A stretch of DNA of 64,000 nt from JAGVPT01 sp963772165 (lineage in GTDB: Bacteria; Bacteroidota; Ignavibacteria; UBA10030; UBA8401). The stretch spans positions 287,316 to 351,315 of the forward strand of contig CAVYWA010000014.1 of NCBI GenBank assembly GCA_963772165.1, written 5' to 3'. Position 1 is the first letter of the stretch. The number at the start of each line of letters is the position of its first letter. Below, piece by piece: positions 54,979 to 62,996 of the stretch. The notes under the pieces were generated by a model that had not been told where the DNA came from, made no database searches, and saw only the letters and a list, made by a program, of their open reading frames with translations. The translations under genes and the position numbers were made by a program.

Positions 54979-56100
54979 CTAATAATATGATACTGGGTTT
55001 GTATTTTTTTTTGTGATGAAAACTTTTGAATGCGCCTTCTCTTTTTTAACGATTTCCTTCACCCGTTGCGCCAGGATGGGGAGAATGGGGTATTCAGTTT
55101 CAAAATGCCCTGCGTCGATGAGCAGCATGTCCCGCTCGGCATCTTGAAATCCATGGTATTTAATGTCAGCGGTAATCAAAGCATCTGCGCTCTGGTGAAT
55201 GGCTTCCGAGACGAGCTCGCTCCCAGCTCCCCCGCACACCGCAATTTTCTTCACCAGTTTCGATGATTTCCCCGTGTACCGAAGAAATGGAGTGCCGAAT
55301 ACTTTCTTTACAAGCGACAACAATTTTTCTTGATGGATCGGCCTTAAAAATTCTCCGATCGCCCCGAGCCCGTATTCCCTATTTTCATTTTGAAGAGGGG
55401 AGATGTCGTACGCAACTTCTTCGTACGGATGCTCTCTGAACATCGCGGCCATCGTTGCATCGAGATTCCATGTTTCTACAGGCATTTCCAATTTTACTTC
55501 CGGGGTTTTCTCAAGGATACCCTTTGTTCCGATAAAGGGTTTCGCCCCGTCCATTCCTTTGAAAGTCCCGATCCCTTCGCTGCGAAAGCTGCACTCTTGA
55601 TAGTTGGTGAATCTTCCCCCGCCGGCGTTGTGCATTGCTTTTGCTACTTTTTCAAGATGGCTCGGCGGGACGAAGACCGAAAGTTTAACTAGCGTCTGCG
55701 TTAAGGGAGAGAGCGTGCGAACGCTATGCAATCCCAGGAGAGATGCCATGGCAAAACTGACCCCGCCTCTTACGTGGTCGAGGTTGGTATGGGCAGCGTA
55801 AAGGCAAATTTTGCGTTCCGCAAAATAAAGCGCTATTTCGCCTGCTCGGGATTTTTCTGTCAAAGAACGCAGAGGATGAAACAACAACGGATGATGAGTG
55901 ACGACCAAGTTCGCCCTGCGTGCCGCAGCTTCATCAGCAACTTCGAGAGTTGCATCAAGGGCGAGAAGAATGTTGTTGATTTCCGATCCTGTCCGTCCAA
56001 CCTGTATTCCGCAATTGTCCCCCTCCCATGCAGTCGCGGGGGGAATCCATTCTTCCAAGAGGTGTTGAAATTTTCCGATCGTCACTGAGTCTGGTATCAA
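54979..56100 (-). CDS. NIF3-like dinuclear metal-center hexameric protein
   Basis: The 373-residue protein has GWDNCGIQVG-like AWEGDNCGIQVGR, VVTHHPLLFHPLRSL with metal-binding His, and ICLYAAHTNLDHVRGGVSFA. An inserted PII-like middle domain (about 130-250) gives the long form. The second metal motif is DALITADIKYHGFQDAERDM and LIDAGHFETEYPILPILAQR. The family is linked to GTP cyclohydrolase I-like and cofactor roles without a settled reaction. The start is a TTG at 56100; a GTG 18 bases in is possible. A hairpin terminator sits directly before it. Confidence 0.92.
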   Translation of the reverse strand: MIPDSVTIGKFQHLLEEWIPPATAWEGDNCGIQVGRTGSEINNILLALDATLEVADEAAARRANLVVTHHPLLFHPLRSLTEKSRAGEIALYFAERKICLYAAHTNLDHVRGGVSFAMASLLGLHSVRTLSPLTQTLVKLSVFVPPSHLEKVAKAMHNAGGGRFTNYQECSFRSEGIGTFKGMDGAKPFIGTKGILEKTPEVKLEMPVETWNLDATMAAMFREHPYEEVAYDISPLQNENREYGLGAIGEFLRPIHQEKLLSLVKKVFGTPFLRYTGKSSKLVKKIAVCGGAGSELVSEAIHQSADALITADIKYHGFQDAERDMLLIDAGHFETEYPILPILAQRVKEIVKKEKAHSKVFITKKNTNPVSYY

Positions 56101-56127
56101 AAAAAAGTCCCGTTGGTAGGACGGGAC
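56099..56127 (-). terminator. Hairpin with T run directly upstream of the nif3-like gene
   Basis: GTCCCGT (56107-56113) pairs with ACGGGAC (56121-56127). On the minus strand the stem is followed by eight T (56106-56099). It ends at the nif3-like start, so it either terminates a preceding short transcript or acts as an attenuator in the leader. Confidence 0.75.
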
Positions 56128-56139
56128 GTTAAAAGTGTG

Positions 56140-56394
56140 CTAAGTCTGGTTTCTGATCTTCAAGAACTTGGTGGAGTGAGCCTCATCCACTAACGAAAAT
56201 TTTTCTTTAATTCTACTCATTCGTTTGATAATAGTTTCTGCATTTAAAATACAAATTTTAGAGGAAAAATGCAAGAACGGAAGGTCTACGCAATTTGTAT
56301 TCACGGCTTCATCTCCCGATTCCGAGTTTAAAGTCGTTACCTTGACTTTGCCCTCTTTTTTCGTTATCATTTCACGGAAATTGAGCAGAAACAT
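56140..56394 (-). CDS. Possible small protein before the terminator
   Basis: An 84-codon open frame ends 13 bp before the terminator hairpin. It has a cluster ETIIKRMSRIKEKFSLVDEA that looks helical. No family is recognised and no good ribosome binding site is at the first ATG. It fits the role of the short transcript ended by the hairpin, but support is thin. Confidence 0.3.
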   Translation of the reverse strand: MFLLNFREMITKKEGKVKVTTLNSESGDEAVNTNCVDLPFLHFSSKICILNAETIIKRMSRIKEKFSLVDEAHSTKFLKIRNQT

Positions 56395-56433
56395 CCTCGG
56401 TATTTTCTTCAGGCACGTTCTGGAGCGCAGCGA

Positions 56434-57084
56434 TTGATAACGGAATATGGGTACGATAGTTTTTTCACGGTAACGGTTGTTTGTTGTGTTGTCATCGCTT
56501 GTTCTTGCTTCTTCATCCCCAATCCTCTTGTCAAATATACGTTGATTGCATTTGCCGGTCTGGCATTCCTTCTCACGCTTAACTTTTTCCGTGACCCCGA
56601 GCGATCAACTCCTTCCGGGGAGGGTCTCGTCATCTCTCCGGCCGATGGCACTGTCGTGGCAGTGAAAGAAGTGACGGAAGATCTCTATTTAAAGGGATCT
56701 GCCGTGCAAATTAGCATTTTTATGTCTCCGATTAATGTTCATGTTAACAGAATTCCTGTCTCGGGTAAAATCGCTTATTTCAATTATGTCAAAGGGAAAT
56801 TTTTTGCTGCCTTTGAGGATAAAGCATCGCTCGATAACGAACAGACCCATATCGGGATCGACAACGGCAAATACAAAGTCTTCTTTAAGCAGATTGCAGG
56901 GTTTATTGCACGCAGGATTGTCTGTCATCTCAAAGTCGGAGATACCGTGACCGCGGGGAAAAGATTCGGGATGATTAAATTTGGCTCGCGGATAGATGTT
57001 TTTGTTCCAAAAAATTCTGATATTAAGGTATCAATAGGGGGGAAAACGACAGCGGGAGAGTCCGTTCTCGCGGTCGTACGGTAA
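56434..57084 (+). CDS. psd: Phosphatidylserine decarboxylase proenzyme (short type)
   Basis: The 216-residue membrane-bound enzyme makes phosphatidylethanolamine from phosphatidylserine. The N-terminus has two membrane segments (FFTVTVVCCVVIACSCFFI and LIAFAGLAFLLTLNFF). The catalytic part has NFFRDPERSTP, ISPADGTVV, VQISIFMSPINVHVNRIPVS and the self-cleavage site GS in IKFGSRIDVFVP (Ser185 becomes the pyruvoyl group). The length is that of the archaeal-type PSD. The start is TTG 56434 with GGAG at 8 bp. It lies 28 bp before pssA, the enzyme that makes its substrate. Confidence 0.94.
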   Translation: MITEYGYDSFFTVTVVCCVVIACSCFFIPNPLVKYTLIAFAGLAFLLTLNFFRDPERSTPSGEGLVISPADGTVVAVKEVTEDLYLKGSAVQISIFMSPINVHVNRIPVSGKIAYFNYVKGKFFAAFEDKASLDNEQTHIGIDNGKYKVFFKQIAGFIARRIVCHLKVGDTVTAGKRFGMIKFGSRIDVFVPKNSDIKVSIGGKTTAGESVLAVVR

Positions 57085-57112
57085 TAAATATTGAGCTAGG
57101 CCAGAAAACGCC

Positions 57113-57883
57113 ATGAAAATAACGAGGGCCGTCGTTCCAAGCCTGTTTACAGTGTTAAATATGTTCTGTGGTTTTCTGTCCATCGTCAATTCAAGCGAGG
57201 GACAGTTCGATGTCGCGGCCTGGTTTATCATCCTTGGCGGCGTATTTGACTCGCTCGACGGTGTGATGGCGCGGATTACGAAATCGTCGAGCGAATTTGG
57301 CGTTGAGTTTGATTCTCTTTCCGACGTCGTGACATTCGGAGCGGCACCCGCTTTTTTAGTGTACAAGCTTCATTTGTATCAGCTCGAAGGCCTGGGACTT
57401 ATTATTAGCTCGATGCTGGTCATTTTCGGCGGGATCCGTCTTGCCCGTTTCAATGTCCAGTTGGTCGGTTTTGAGAAAGACTATTTTACCGGCTTGCCGA
57501 TTCCGGCGAGTGCGATAACGATTGTTGCTTTTGTCCTCAGTTTTCATGATCAAGTTTTTGGATTACGCGGCTTCGCAGGTGATATTTTGGCACCGATGGT
57601 CGTCGGCATATCGCTCTTGATGGTGAGCAAAGTCAAGTACGATCCGATACCAAAGTTCTCGAAAAGAGATTTGAAGAAGCATCCAATTCGAGCAATTTCT
57701 TATGCCGCCGCGGGCCTCATTCTTTTGTTTTCAAGAGGAAAGGCGTTGTTTTATATTTTTGTTGTCTTTCTATTGCTGGGCATCATTCGTTACCTGTATT
57801 CCGTTCTTCGTAAATTACTGGGGTTCGTCGACGCGAAAGCGGAAGAAGAACAGGCCGAAGAAGCCACGAGTTACGACATTTAA
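57113..57883 (+). CDS. pssA: CDP-diacylglycerol-serine O-phosphatidyltransferase
   Basis: The 256-residue integral membrane enzyme joins CDP-diacylglycerol and serine. The CDP-alcohol phosphotransferase motif is complete: DGVMARITKSSSEFGVEFDS followed by LSD, i.e. D-G-x2-A-R-x8-G-x3-D-x3-D. Hydrophobic segments surround it, and the C-terminus is acidic (EEEQAEEATSYDI). It pairs with psd just upstream. Confidence 0.95.
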   Translation: MKITRAVVPSLFTVLNMFCGFLSIVNSSEGQFDVAAWFIILGGVFDSLDGVMARITKSSSEFGVEFDSLSDVVTFGAAPAFLVYKLHLYQLEGLGLIISSMLVIFGGIRLARFNVQLVGFEKDYFTGLPIPASAITIVAFVLSFHDQVFGLRGFAGDILAPMVVGISLLMVSKVKYDPIPKFSKRDLKKHPIRAISYAAAGLILLFSRGKALFYIFVVFLLLGIIRYLYSVLRKLLGFVDAKAEEEQAEEATSYDI

Positions 57884-57894
57884 ACGGAGTGTCT

Positions 57895-58152
57895 GTGTAT
57901 CATTCGAACATTTCAATCACGTTAAGAAAATCTATTCTGGATCCGCAAGGCAAAGCGGTTGAACACGCCATTCATTCTTTGGGATTGACGTCTGTCCACG
58001 ACGTCAGAATCGGGAAACGCATCGAGCTGTCGATTGACGGTGCAACGAAAGAAGAGGCCGAGCGGATAACGGAACAAGTGTGCAAGAAGCTCCTTGCCAA
58101 TCCGGTGATGGAAGATTATTCCTTTATTGTTGAAAAGTCAGAGCGAGGGTGA
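57895..58152 (+). CDS. purS: Phosphoribosylformylglycinamidine synthase subunit PurS
   Basis: The small subunit has 85 residues and links PurQ and PurL in purine synthesis. It has YHSNISITLRKSILDPQGKA, then EHAIHSLGLTSVHDVRIGKR, the characteristic strand-helix pattern, and ITEQVCKKLLANPVMEDYSF. GTG 57895 is chosen because ACGGAG lies 5 bp before it; GTG 57889 overlaps that site. It lies between pssA and purQ. Confidence 0.95.
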   Translation: MYHSNISITLRKSILDPQGKAVEHAIHSLGLTSVHDVRIGKRIELSIDGATKEEAERITEQVCKKLLANPVMEDYSFIVEKSERG

Positions 58153-58156
58153 GTCG

Positions 58157-58861
58157 ATGTCAAAAACGAAGTTCGGCATTGTTGTGTTTCCGGGTTCGAA
58201 CTGCGATCATGATGCGTACCACGCGACGAAACATGTCATGGAGCAGGATGCGCATTTTATCTGGCATAAAGATTCCTCGATCGGCGATGCCGACGTCATC
58301 ATTCTTCCGGGAGGGTTTTCGTACGGAGATTATCTTCGGACGGGGGCCATCGCTCGTTTTTCCCCTGTCATGAAGGAAGTGGTCCGGTTTGCAAAAAACG
58401 GGGGCACCGTCATCGGGATTTGCAACGGGTTTCAAATTCTCCTTGAAGCAGGGATGCTTCCGGGAGTCATGCTGCGAAACAGCTCGCTGAAATTCGTCTG
58501 CAAATTTATTCAATTGAAAGTTGAAAATGCAGAGACGCGCTTTACTTCGGAGTGCAAAGTCGGCGATGTGCTCAGGATTCCCATTGCGCACGGCGATGGA
58601 AACTATTTTGCCGGCCGCGAGATTATCGAATCGCTGCAAGAGCATGGACAAATTGTTTTTCGCTATTGCAGCACGTCGGGGGACATCGATGACGCATCCA
58701 ATCCAAACGGCTCATTGTCGAATATTGCCGGCATCATCAACAAAGAGGGGAATGTTTTGGGGATGATGCCCCATCCGGAACGGGCTGTTGAATCATCGTT
58801 GGGTTCTGCCGACGGGAAGAAAATCTTTCAGTCGATGATCGAGAGTTTAGTGCTAAGCTGA
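58157..58861 (+). CDS. purQ: Phosphoribosylformylglycinamidine synthase subunit PurQ
   Basis: The 234-residue class I glutaminase supplies ammonia to PurL. The nucleophile Cys89 is in VIGICNGFQILLEAGMLPG, and the His-Glu pair in MMPHPERAVE. The start region is KFGIVVFPGSNCDHDAYHAT. It starts 4 bp after purS, so the two are coupled. purL is not in the window. Confidence 0.96.
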   Translation: MSKTKFGIVVFPGSNCDHDAYHATKHVMEQDAHFIWHKDSSIGDADVIILPGGFSYGDYLRTGAIARFSPVMKEVVRFAKNGGTVIGICNGFQILLEAGMLPGVMLRNSSLKFVCKFIQLKVENAETRFTSECKVGDVLRIPIAHGDGNYFAGREIIESLQEHGQIVFRYCSTSGDIDDASNPNGSLSNIAGIINKEGNVLGMMPHPERAVESSLGSADGKKIFQSMIESLVLS

Positions 58862-58880
58862 TTCGAGAAAGGAGCCGGTA

Positions 58881-59066
58881 ATGGGCCTCGGATTCCCGGA
58901 GATGATTTTAATCGGTCTCGTGGTTTTGGTGCTCTTCGGCCCCAAGAAAATTCCGGAAATTGCGCGAGGGTTGGGAAAGGGCATGCACGAATTCCGCAAA
59001 GCGATGAAAGACGTTCAAGAAAAAGTTGAAGAAGCCGTTTCAGAAGAAAAAACGGAAAAAAAATAG
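58881..59066 (+). CDS. tatA: Sec-independent translocase protein TatA-type (first copy)
   Basis: The 61-residue protein has a TM helix (FPEMILIGLVVLVLFGPKKI), the FGPKKIPE hinge and an amphipathic helix (ARGLGKGMHEFRKAMKDVQE). The C-terminal tail is Lys/Glu-rich. It forms the Tat pore with TatC. AAAGGAG precedes the ATG. A second, related gene follows after 36 bp. Confidence 0.95.
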   Translation: MGLGFPEMILIGLVVLVLFGPKKIPEIARGLGKGMHEFRKAMKDVQEKVEEAVSEEKTEKK

Positions 59067-59102
59067 CTATTCCACCTTGTCTTCTTGTGAAGGAGAATTT
59101 CG

Positions 59103-59321
59103 ATGTTTGAAAACATAGGATTTCCAGAGCTGATGCTCATCATGTTGGTGATCGTCATCTTTTTTGGCCCCAAAAAAATTCCGGAGTTTGCCAAGAGCCT
59201 CGGGAAAGGAATCGCGGAATTTAAGAGAGCGATGCGCGACGTTCAATCGGAGCTGACGAAGACGGAAAACTCGCTCCCGGAAAAGCCCGCCGATACCACT
59301 CCCCCAAAACCAAAGGTCTGA
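59103..59321 (+). CDS. Sec-independent translocase protein TatA/TatB-type (second copy)
   Basis: The 72-residue protein has the same layout as its neighbour: FPELMLIMLVIVIFFGPKKI, then FAKSLGKGIAEFKRAMRDVQ. Its tail is longer and Pro-rich (EKPADTTPPKPKV). The two copies are clear paralogues, so one may play a TatB-like part. AGGAG precedes the ATG. Tat substrates include the molybdoenzyme at 31.6 kb. tatC is not in the window. Confidence 0.93.
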   Translation: MFENIGFPELMLIMLVIVIFFGPKKIPEFAKSLGKGIAEFKRAMRDVQSELTKTENSLPEKPADTTPPKPKV

Positions 59322-59325
59322 TCTT

Positions 59326-60771
59326 TTGCAAAAGGGAATTGCACGAGTGGATGTAAATGAATCTTTCGATTCATTCCGCACCCGCCTGAAAGCGGGCGAG
59401 GAATCATGCGAAGCACGTACCCGTGAATATCTCTCAGTCATTTCAAGCCGAAGCAATCTTAATGCCTACCTGGCAGTATTTGAAGACGAAGCCCTGGAGC
59501 AAGCGCGTTCTGTCGACGAAAAAATTAAGCTGGGCGACGCAGGACCGCTGGCGGGAATGGTGGTTGCGGTAAAAGATGTTCTTTCCATGAAGGGAAAGAG
59601 AACGACGTGCGGTTCGAAAATTCTCGGTAACTTTGAGGGTATCTACGACGCGGCGGTCATCGAGAAACTGAGGGAGGCGGATGCGATCATCATCGGCAAG
59701 ACCAACATGGATGAATTTGCGATGGGCTCGTCGACCGAGAACTCGGCTTTCGGCCCGGTAAAGAATCCTGTTGACGAATCTCGCGTGCCGGGCGGTTCAA
59801 GCGGCGGCTCGGCGGTCGCTGTGGCGGCGGGGATGACGACGGCTGCACTTGGAACCGATACCGGAGGTTCAATCCGCCAGCCGGCCGGTTTATGCGGCGT
59901 CTTCGGGTTGAAGCCCACGTATGGCAGGGTGTCCCGCTACGGACTTGTTGCCTTTGCATCTTCTTTCGACCAGATTGGTCCGTTCGCGCACTCGGCTCGT
60001 GACATTGCCCGGGTTTTGAAAGTAATTGCCGGGCATGACGAACGTGATTCGACGTCGGCAAATGTTCCCGTACCCGATTATCTTTCCGCAATGAATCGCA
60101 GCGTCAAAGGATTGAAACTCGGTCTCCCGAAAGAGTATTTTAACGATGCCTTGAATCCGGAAATCCGATCCGTGCTTGAGCGGCGTATTGCTCAATTGAA
60201 AGGCAGCGGCGCAGAAATTGTCGAGGTTTCTCTCCCGCATTCTGAATATACCATCGCAACCTACTATATTCTTGCAACCGCAGAAGCATCATCAAACCTC
60301 GCGCGGTATGACGGCGCACGCTACGGTTATCGAAGCAAGCATGCCAATACCTTGCTGGAGATGTATACGAAGTCGCGTAGCGAGGGGTTTGGTGCCGAGG
60401 TCAAACGCCGTATCATGCTCGGCACGTACGTCCTCTCTGCCGGTTATTATGATGCGTATTACAAAAAAGCGCAAAAGGTCAGGCGGTTGATCCAGGAAGA
60501 TTTTTTCAACGCGTTCAAGAAAGTCGATTGCCTGATCACTCCGATTTCGCCGACAACGGCTTTTAAGTTTGGAGAAAAGATTGACGACCCGCTTCAGATG
60601 TACTTGAGCGATATCTACACCGTCTCCGCAAACCTGGCCGGGATCCCCGGGCTCAGTGTGCCTTCAGGTGTTGACAGTCAAAATCTTCCGGTAGGGATGC
60701 AGCTTCTCGGTAAACAATTTGATGAAGCGACATTGTTGAAAGTGGCGGATTTTTTAGAGACTGAAAAATAG
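59326..60771 (+). CDS. gatA: Glutamyl-tRNA(Gln) amidotransferase subunit A
   Basis: The 481-residue amidase of GatCAB converts Glu-tRNA(Gln) to Gln-tRNA(Gln). The Ser-cisSer-Lys triad is present: Lys in VVAVKDVLSMKG, the cis-Ser in PGGSSGGSAVAVAAG, and the nucleophile in TDTGGSIRQPAGLCGVFGLK. PTYGRVSRYGLVAFASS is typical of GatA rather than other amidases. TTG 59326 is the given start. GTG 59347, behind AAAGGGA, is also possible. It follows the second tatA-like gene by 4 bp. gatB and gatC are elsewhere. Confidence 0.95.
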   Translation: MQKGIARVDVNESFDSFRTRLKAGEESCEARTREYLSVISSRSNLNAYLAVFEDEALEQARSVDEKIKLGDAGPLAGMVVAVKDVLSMKGKRTTCGSKILGNFEGIYDAAVIEKLREADAIIIGKTNMDEFAMGSSTENSAFGPVKNPVDESRVPGGSSGGSAVAVAAGMTTAALGTDTGGSIRQPAGLCGVFGLKPTYGRVSRYGLVAFASSFDQIGPFAHSARDIARVLKVIAGHDERDSTSANVPVPDYLSAMNRSVKGLKLGLPKEYFNDALNPEIRSVLERRIAQLKGSGAEIVEVSLPHSEYTIATYYILATAEASSNLARYDGARYGYRSKHANTLLEMYTKSRSEGFGAEVKRRIMLGTYVLSAGYYDAYYKKAQKVRRLIQEDFFNAFKKVDCLITPISPTTAFKFGEKIDDPLQMYLSDIYTVSANLAGIPGLSVPSGVDSQNLPVGMQLLGKQFDEATLLKVADFLETEK

Positions 60772-60869
60772 CTCCGATTATTCGTGGCAGTAACCAGACG
60801 CACGGGATCTCGTCGAACGAAGAGAGGTCCTTTGCCCGTGTGTCGTCAAATTAAAAAAGAATAAACCCT

Positions 60870-61856
60870 ATGAGCGTACTTGTTAATAAAAAGACCAGGC
60901 TTGTGGTGCAGGGCATTACCGGGGGCGAAGGGACTTTTCACACGTCACAGATGCTTGTGTACGGCACAAACGTTGCTGCCGGCGTGACTCCCGGCAAGGG
61001 AGGAACGCTGTATAAAGGGAACGAGAAGGACCAATTTAAAAGCGAAGTGCCGGTGTTCAACACGGTCGCTGAAGCTGTGCAGGGGGAGGGAGTAGATGCT
61101 TCCGTTATTTTTGTTCCAGCGGCCTTTGCGGCCGATGCGGTCATGGAAGCTGCCGACGCGGGCATCAGACTGATCGTTTGTATCACCGAGGGAATTCCGA
61201 CAAAAGATATGATTCGCGTCTACGAGTACGTCAAACAGAAAGGGTCCCGGTTGATCGGTCCGAATTGCCCGGGGATCATTACACCCGGCGAGTGCAAAGT
61301 TGGGATCATGCCCGGTTTTATCCATAAGCCGGGACGTGTCGGGCTTGTGTCGCGCAGCGGAACATTAACGTACGAAGCAGTGTGGCAGCTGACCGAACGA
61401 GGCATCGGTCAATCAACGTGCATCGGAATTGGCGGCGACCCGATTATTGGGACTCGGTTCATTGATGCGATCCAGCTTTTTAATGCGGACGAGCGCACCG
61501 ATGCTATTGTGATGATAGGGGAGATCGGCGGAAGTGCGGAAGAGGAAGCAGCCGAATACATTGCAAAGCATGTGAAGAAACCCGTTGTCGGGTTCATCGC
61601 AGGACGCACTGCGCCTCCGGGGAGACGTATGGGGCACGCTGGCGCAATTATTTCCGGAGGAAAAGGAACGGCCGCGGAAAAAATGGAGGCGATGCGCGAT
61701 GCAGGGGTCCATGTATGCGATAGTCCAGCTATGATCGGCGAGACGATGAGAATTGCGCTGGCAAAAAAGAACGCCAAACGTCCATCCGGTAAAATTAAAA
61801 GCGTTGCTAAAAAGGTCATCCGAAAAAAGAAATCAAAATCGAAGAAGAAAAAATAA
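60870..61856 (+). CDS. sucD: Succinyl-CoA ligase alpha subunit with a Lys-rich tail
   Basis: The 328-residue protein forms succinyl-CoA/succinate with ATP or GTP as the alpha subunit. The CoA-binding fold is KTRLVVQGITGGEGTFHTSQ. The phospho-His is His256 in MGHAGAIISGGKGTA. About 295 residues match the family, and then comes an extra tail rich in Lys (GKIKSVAKKVIRKKKSKSKK), which could bind anions or be unstructured. It lies 98 bp after gatA. The beta subunit gene is not near, which is unusual. Confidence 0.95.
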   Translation: MSVLVNKKTRLVVQGITGGEGTFHTSQMLVYGTNVAAGVTPGKGGTLYKGNEKDQFKSEVPVFNTVAEAVQGEGVDASVIFVPAAFAADAVMEAADAGIRLIVCITEGIPTKDMIRVYEYVKQKGSRLIGPNCPGIITPGECKVGIMPGFIHKPGRVGLVSRSGTLTYEAVWQLTERGIGQSTCIGIGGDPIIGTRFIDAIQLFNADERTDAIVMIGEIGGSAEEEAAEYIAKHVKKPVVGFIAGRTAPPGRRMGHAGAIISGGKGTAAEKMEAMRDAGVHVCDSPAMIGETMRIALAKKNAKRPSGKIKSVAKKVIRKKKSKSKKKK

Positions 61857-61879
61857 TATTTGATCGAAGGAGTTGGCGA

Positions 61880-62296
61880 GTGGCAGAACGTACCCTCTGT
61901 ATTCTAAAACCGGATTGTGTAAAGAAGAGCCTTCAGGGAGAAGTGTTGTCAAGAGTGCAGAAGGCGGGGTTCAAAATAATCGGGATGAAACAAATCCGAT
62001 TGACAAGAGAAGAAGCAGGCGCTTTTTACGCAGTCCATAAAGGGCGTCCGTTTTATGAAGGGCTCGTCGACTTCATGACGTCGGGTCCGTGCGTCCCCGT
62101 CGCGTTGGAAAAAATAAACGCGGTGGCTGATTATCGCAAGCTCATCGGGGCGACCGATCCGAAAGACGCCGACCCGGGTACGATTCGCAAGTTGTTTGCC
62201 GACAGCAAAAGTGAAAACATCGTTCATGGTTCCGATTCCGTCGAGAACGGCAGAATTGAAGTTGCATTCTTCTTTGCCGAAAGTGAGTTGATCTGA
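61880..62296 (+). CDS. ndk: Nucleoside diphosphate kinase
   Basis: The 138-residue enzyme exchanges phosphate among NTPs. The start is ERTLCILKPDCVKKSLQGEV, the middle KGRPFYEGLVDFMTSGPCVP, and the phospho-His is His116 in ENIVHGSDSVENGRIEVAFF. It starts with GTG 61880, with GAAGGAG before it, 23 bp after sucD. It is complete. Confidence 0.97.
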   Translation: MAERTLCILKPDCVKKSLQGEVLSRVQKAGFKIIGMKQIRLTREEAGAFYAVHKGRPFYEGLVDFMTSGPCVPVALEKINAVADYRKLIGATDPKDADPGTIRKLFADSKSENIVHGSDSVENGRIEVAFFFAESELI

Positions 62297-62430
62297 CAGG
62301 GTTCAGAGATCGGGAGTCGGAAATCAGAAGTCGGAATTGTGTGTCGAAGAGTTAAAGGCAGGAATTTCTATCTGCCGTCGATCTTTTGTGATAAGACAAA
62401 GAAATCCCCGGCTAACGTCCACTGATTCAA

Positions 62431-62946
62431 ATGCTCGCCCACTGGAAAAAGCTCACGTCAAAAACTGTTCATAAAAATCCCTGGTGGAATTATCGCCTTG
62501 ATGCATTCCAGATTCCCAATGGGGTGAAAGGGGAATATCATTATGTGCACACCGAGGGATCAAGCCTCATCGTTCCGGTGCTTGACGACGGCAAAATTAT
62601 TCTTGTCAATCAATACCGCTATTTGCGGGACAGAGAGAGTATCGAATTCCCTTGCGGAGGAGTGAAGCCAGGACACACGCATGATGAGATGGCCCGGCTG
62701 GAGCTGGAAGAAGAAACGGGATACGTCGCGCAATCGTGGAAGCCGGCCGGAGAGTTTAACCCATTCAACGGCGCCACTGATGAACTGTGCAAAGTCTTTA
62801 TCGCTCGCGGCCTTTCGTATGTGAAGGCAAGACCCGAAGCGACGGAGGAATTTGAAATTTTCGCACCCGGCTGGCGCGGCTTGCAGAAAGCGACCGGACA
62901 GAGAATCGCAGAACGTATTGTCAATTACCTGTTATCTAAAATTTAA
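62431..62946 (+). CDS. Nudix hydrolase (ADP-ribose pyrophosphatase-like)
   Basis: The 171-residue protein has the form of NUDIX proteins acting on ADP-ribose or sugar nucleotides (YVHTEGSSLIVPVLDDGKII, LVNQYRYLRDRESIEFPCGG). The Nudix box GGVKPGHTHDEMARLELEEE-TGY is near-canonical, but the first Glu is His and the conserved Arg is Leu; the metal-binding EE pair is kept. It starts 134 bp after ndk, on the same strand. The substrate is not certain. Confidence 0.85.
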   Translation: MLAHWKKLTSKTVHKNPWWNYRLDAFQIPNGVKGEYHYVHTEGSSLIVPVLDDGKIILVNQYRYLRDRESIEFPCGGVKPGHTHDEMARLELEEETGYVAQSWKPAGEFNPFNGATDELCKVFIARGLSYVKARPEATEEFEIFAPGWRGLQKATGQRIAERIVNYLLSKI

Positions 62947-62996
62947 AATCTAAGGCGGCCGGGGGCTCCGGCGTCCTGCCGGCTCTTGTACAGTCA

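Noticed and set aside
56409..56651. Minus-strand ORF over the psd start
   Set aside because: It is the reverse of the intact psd coding region.
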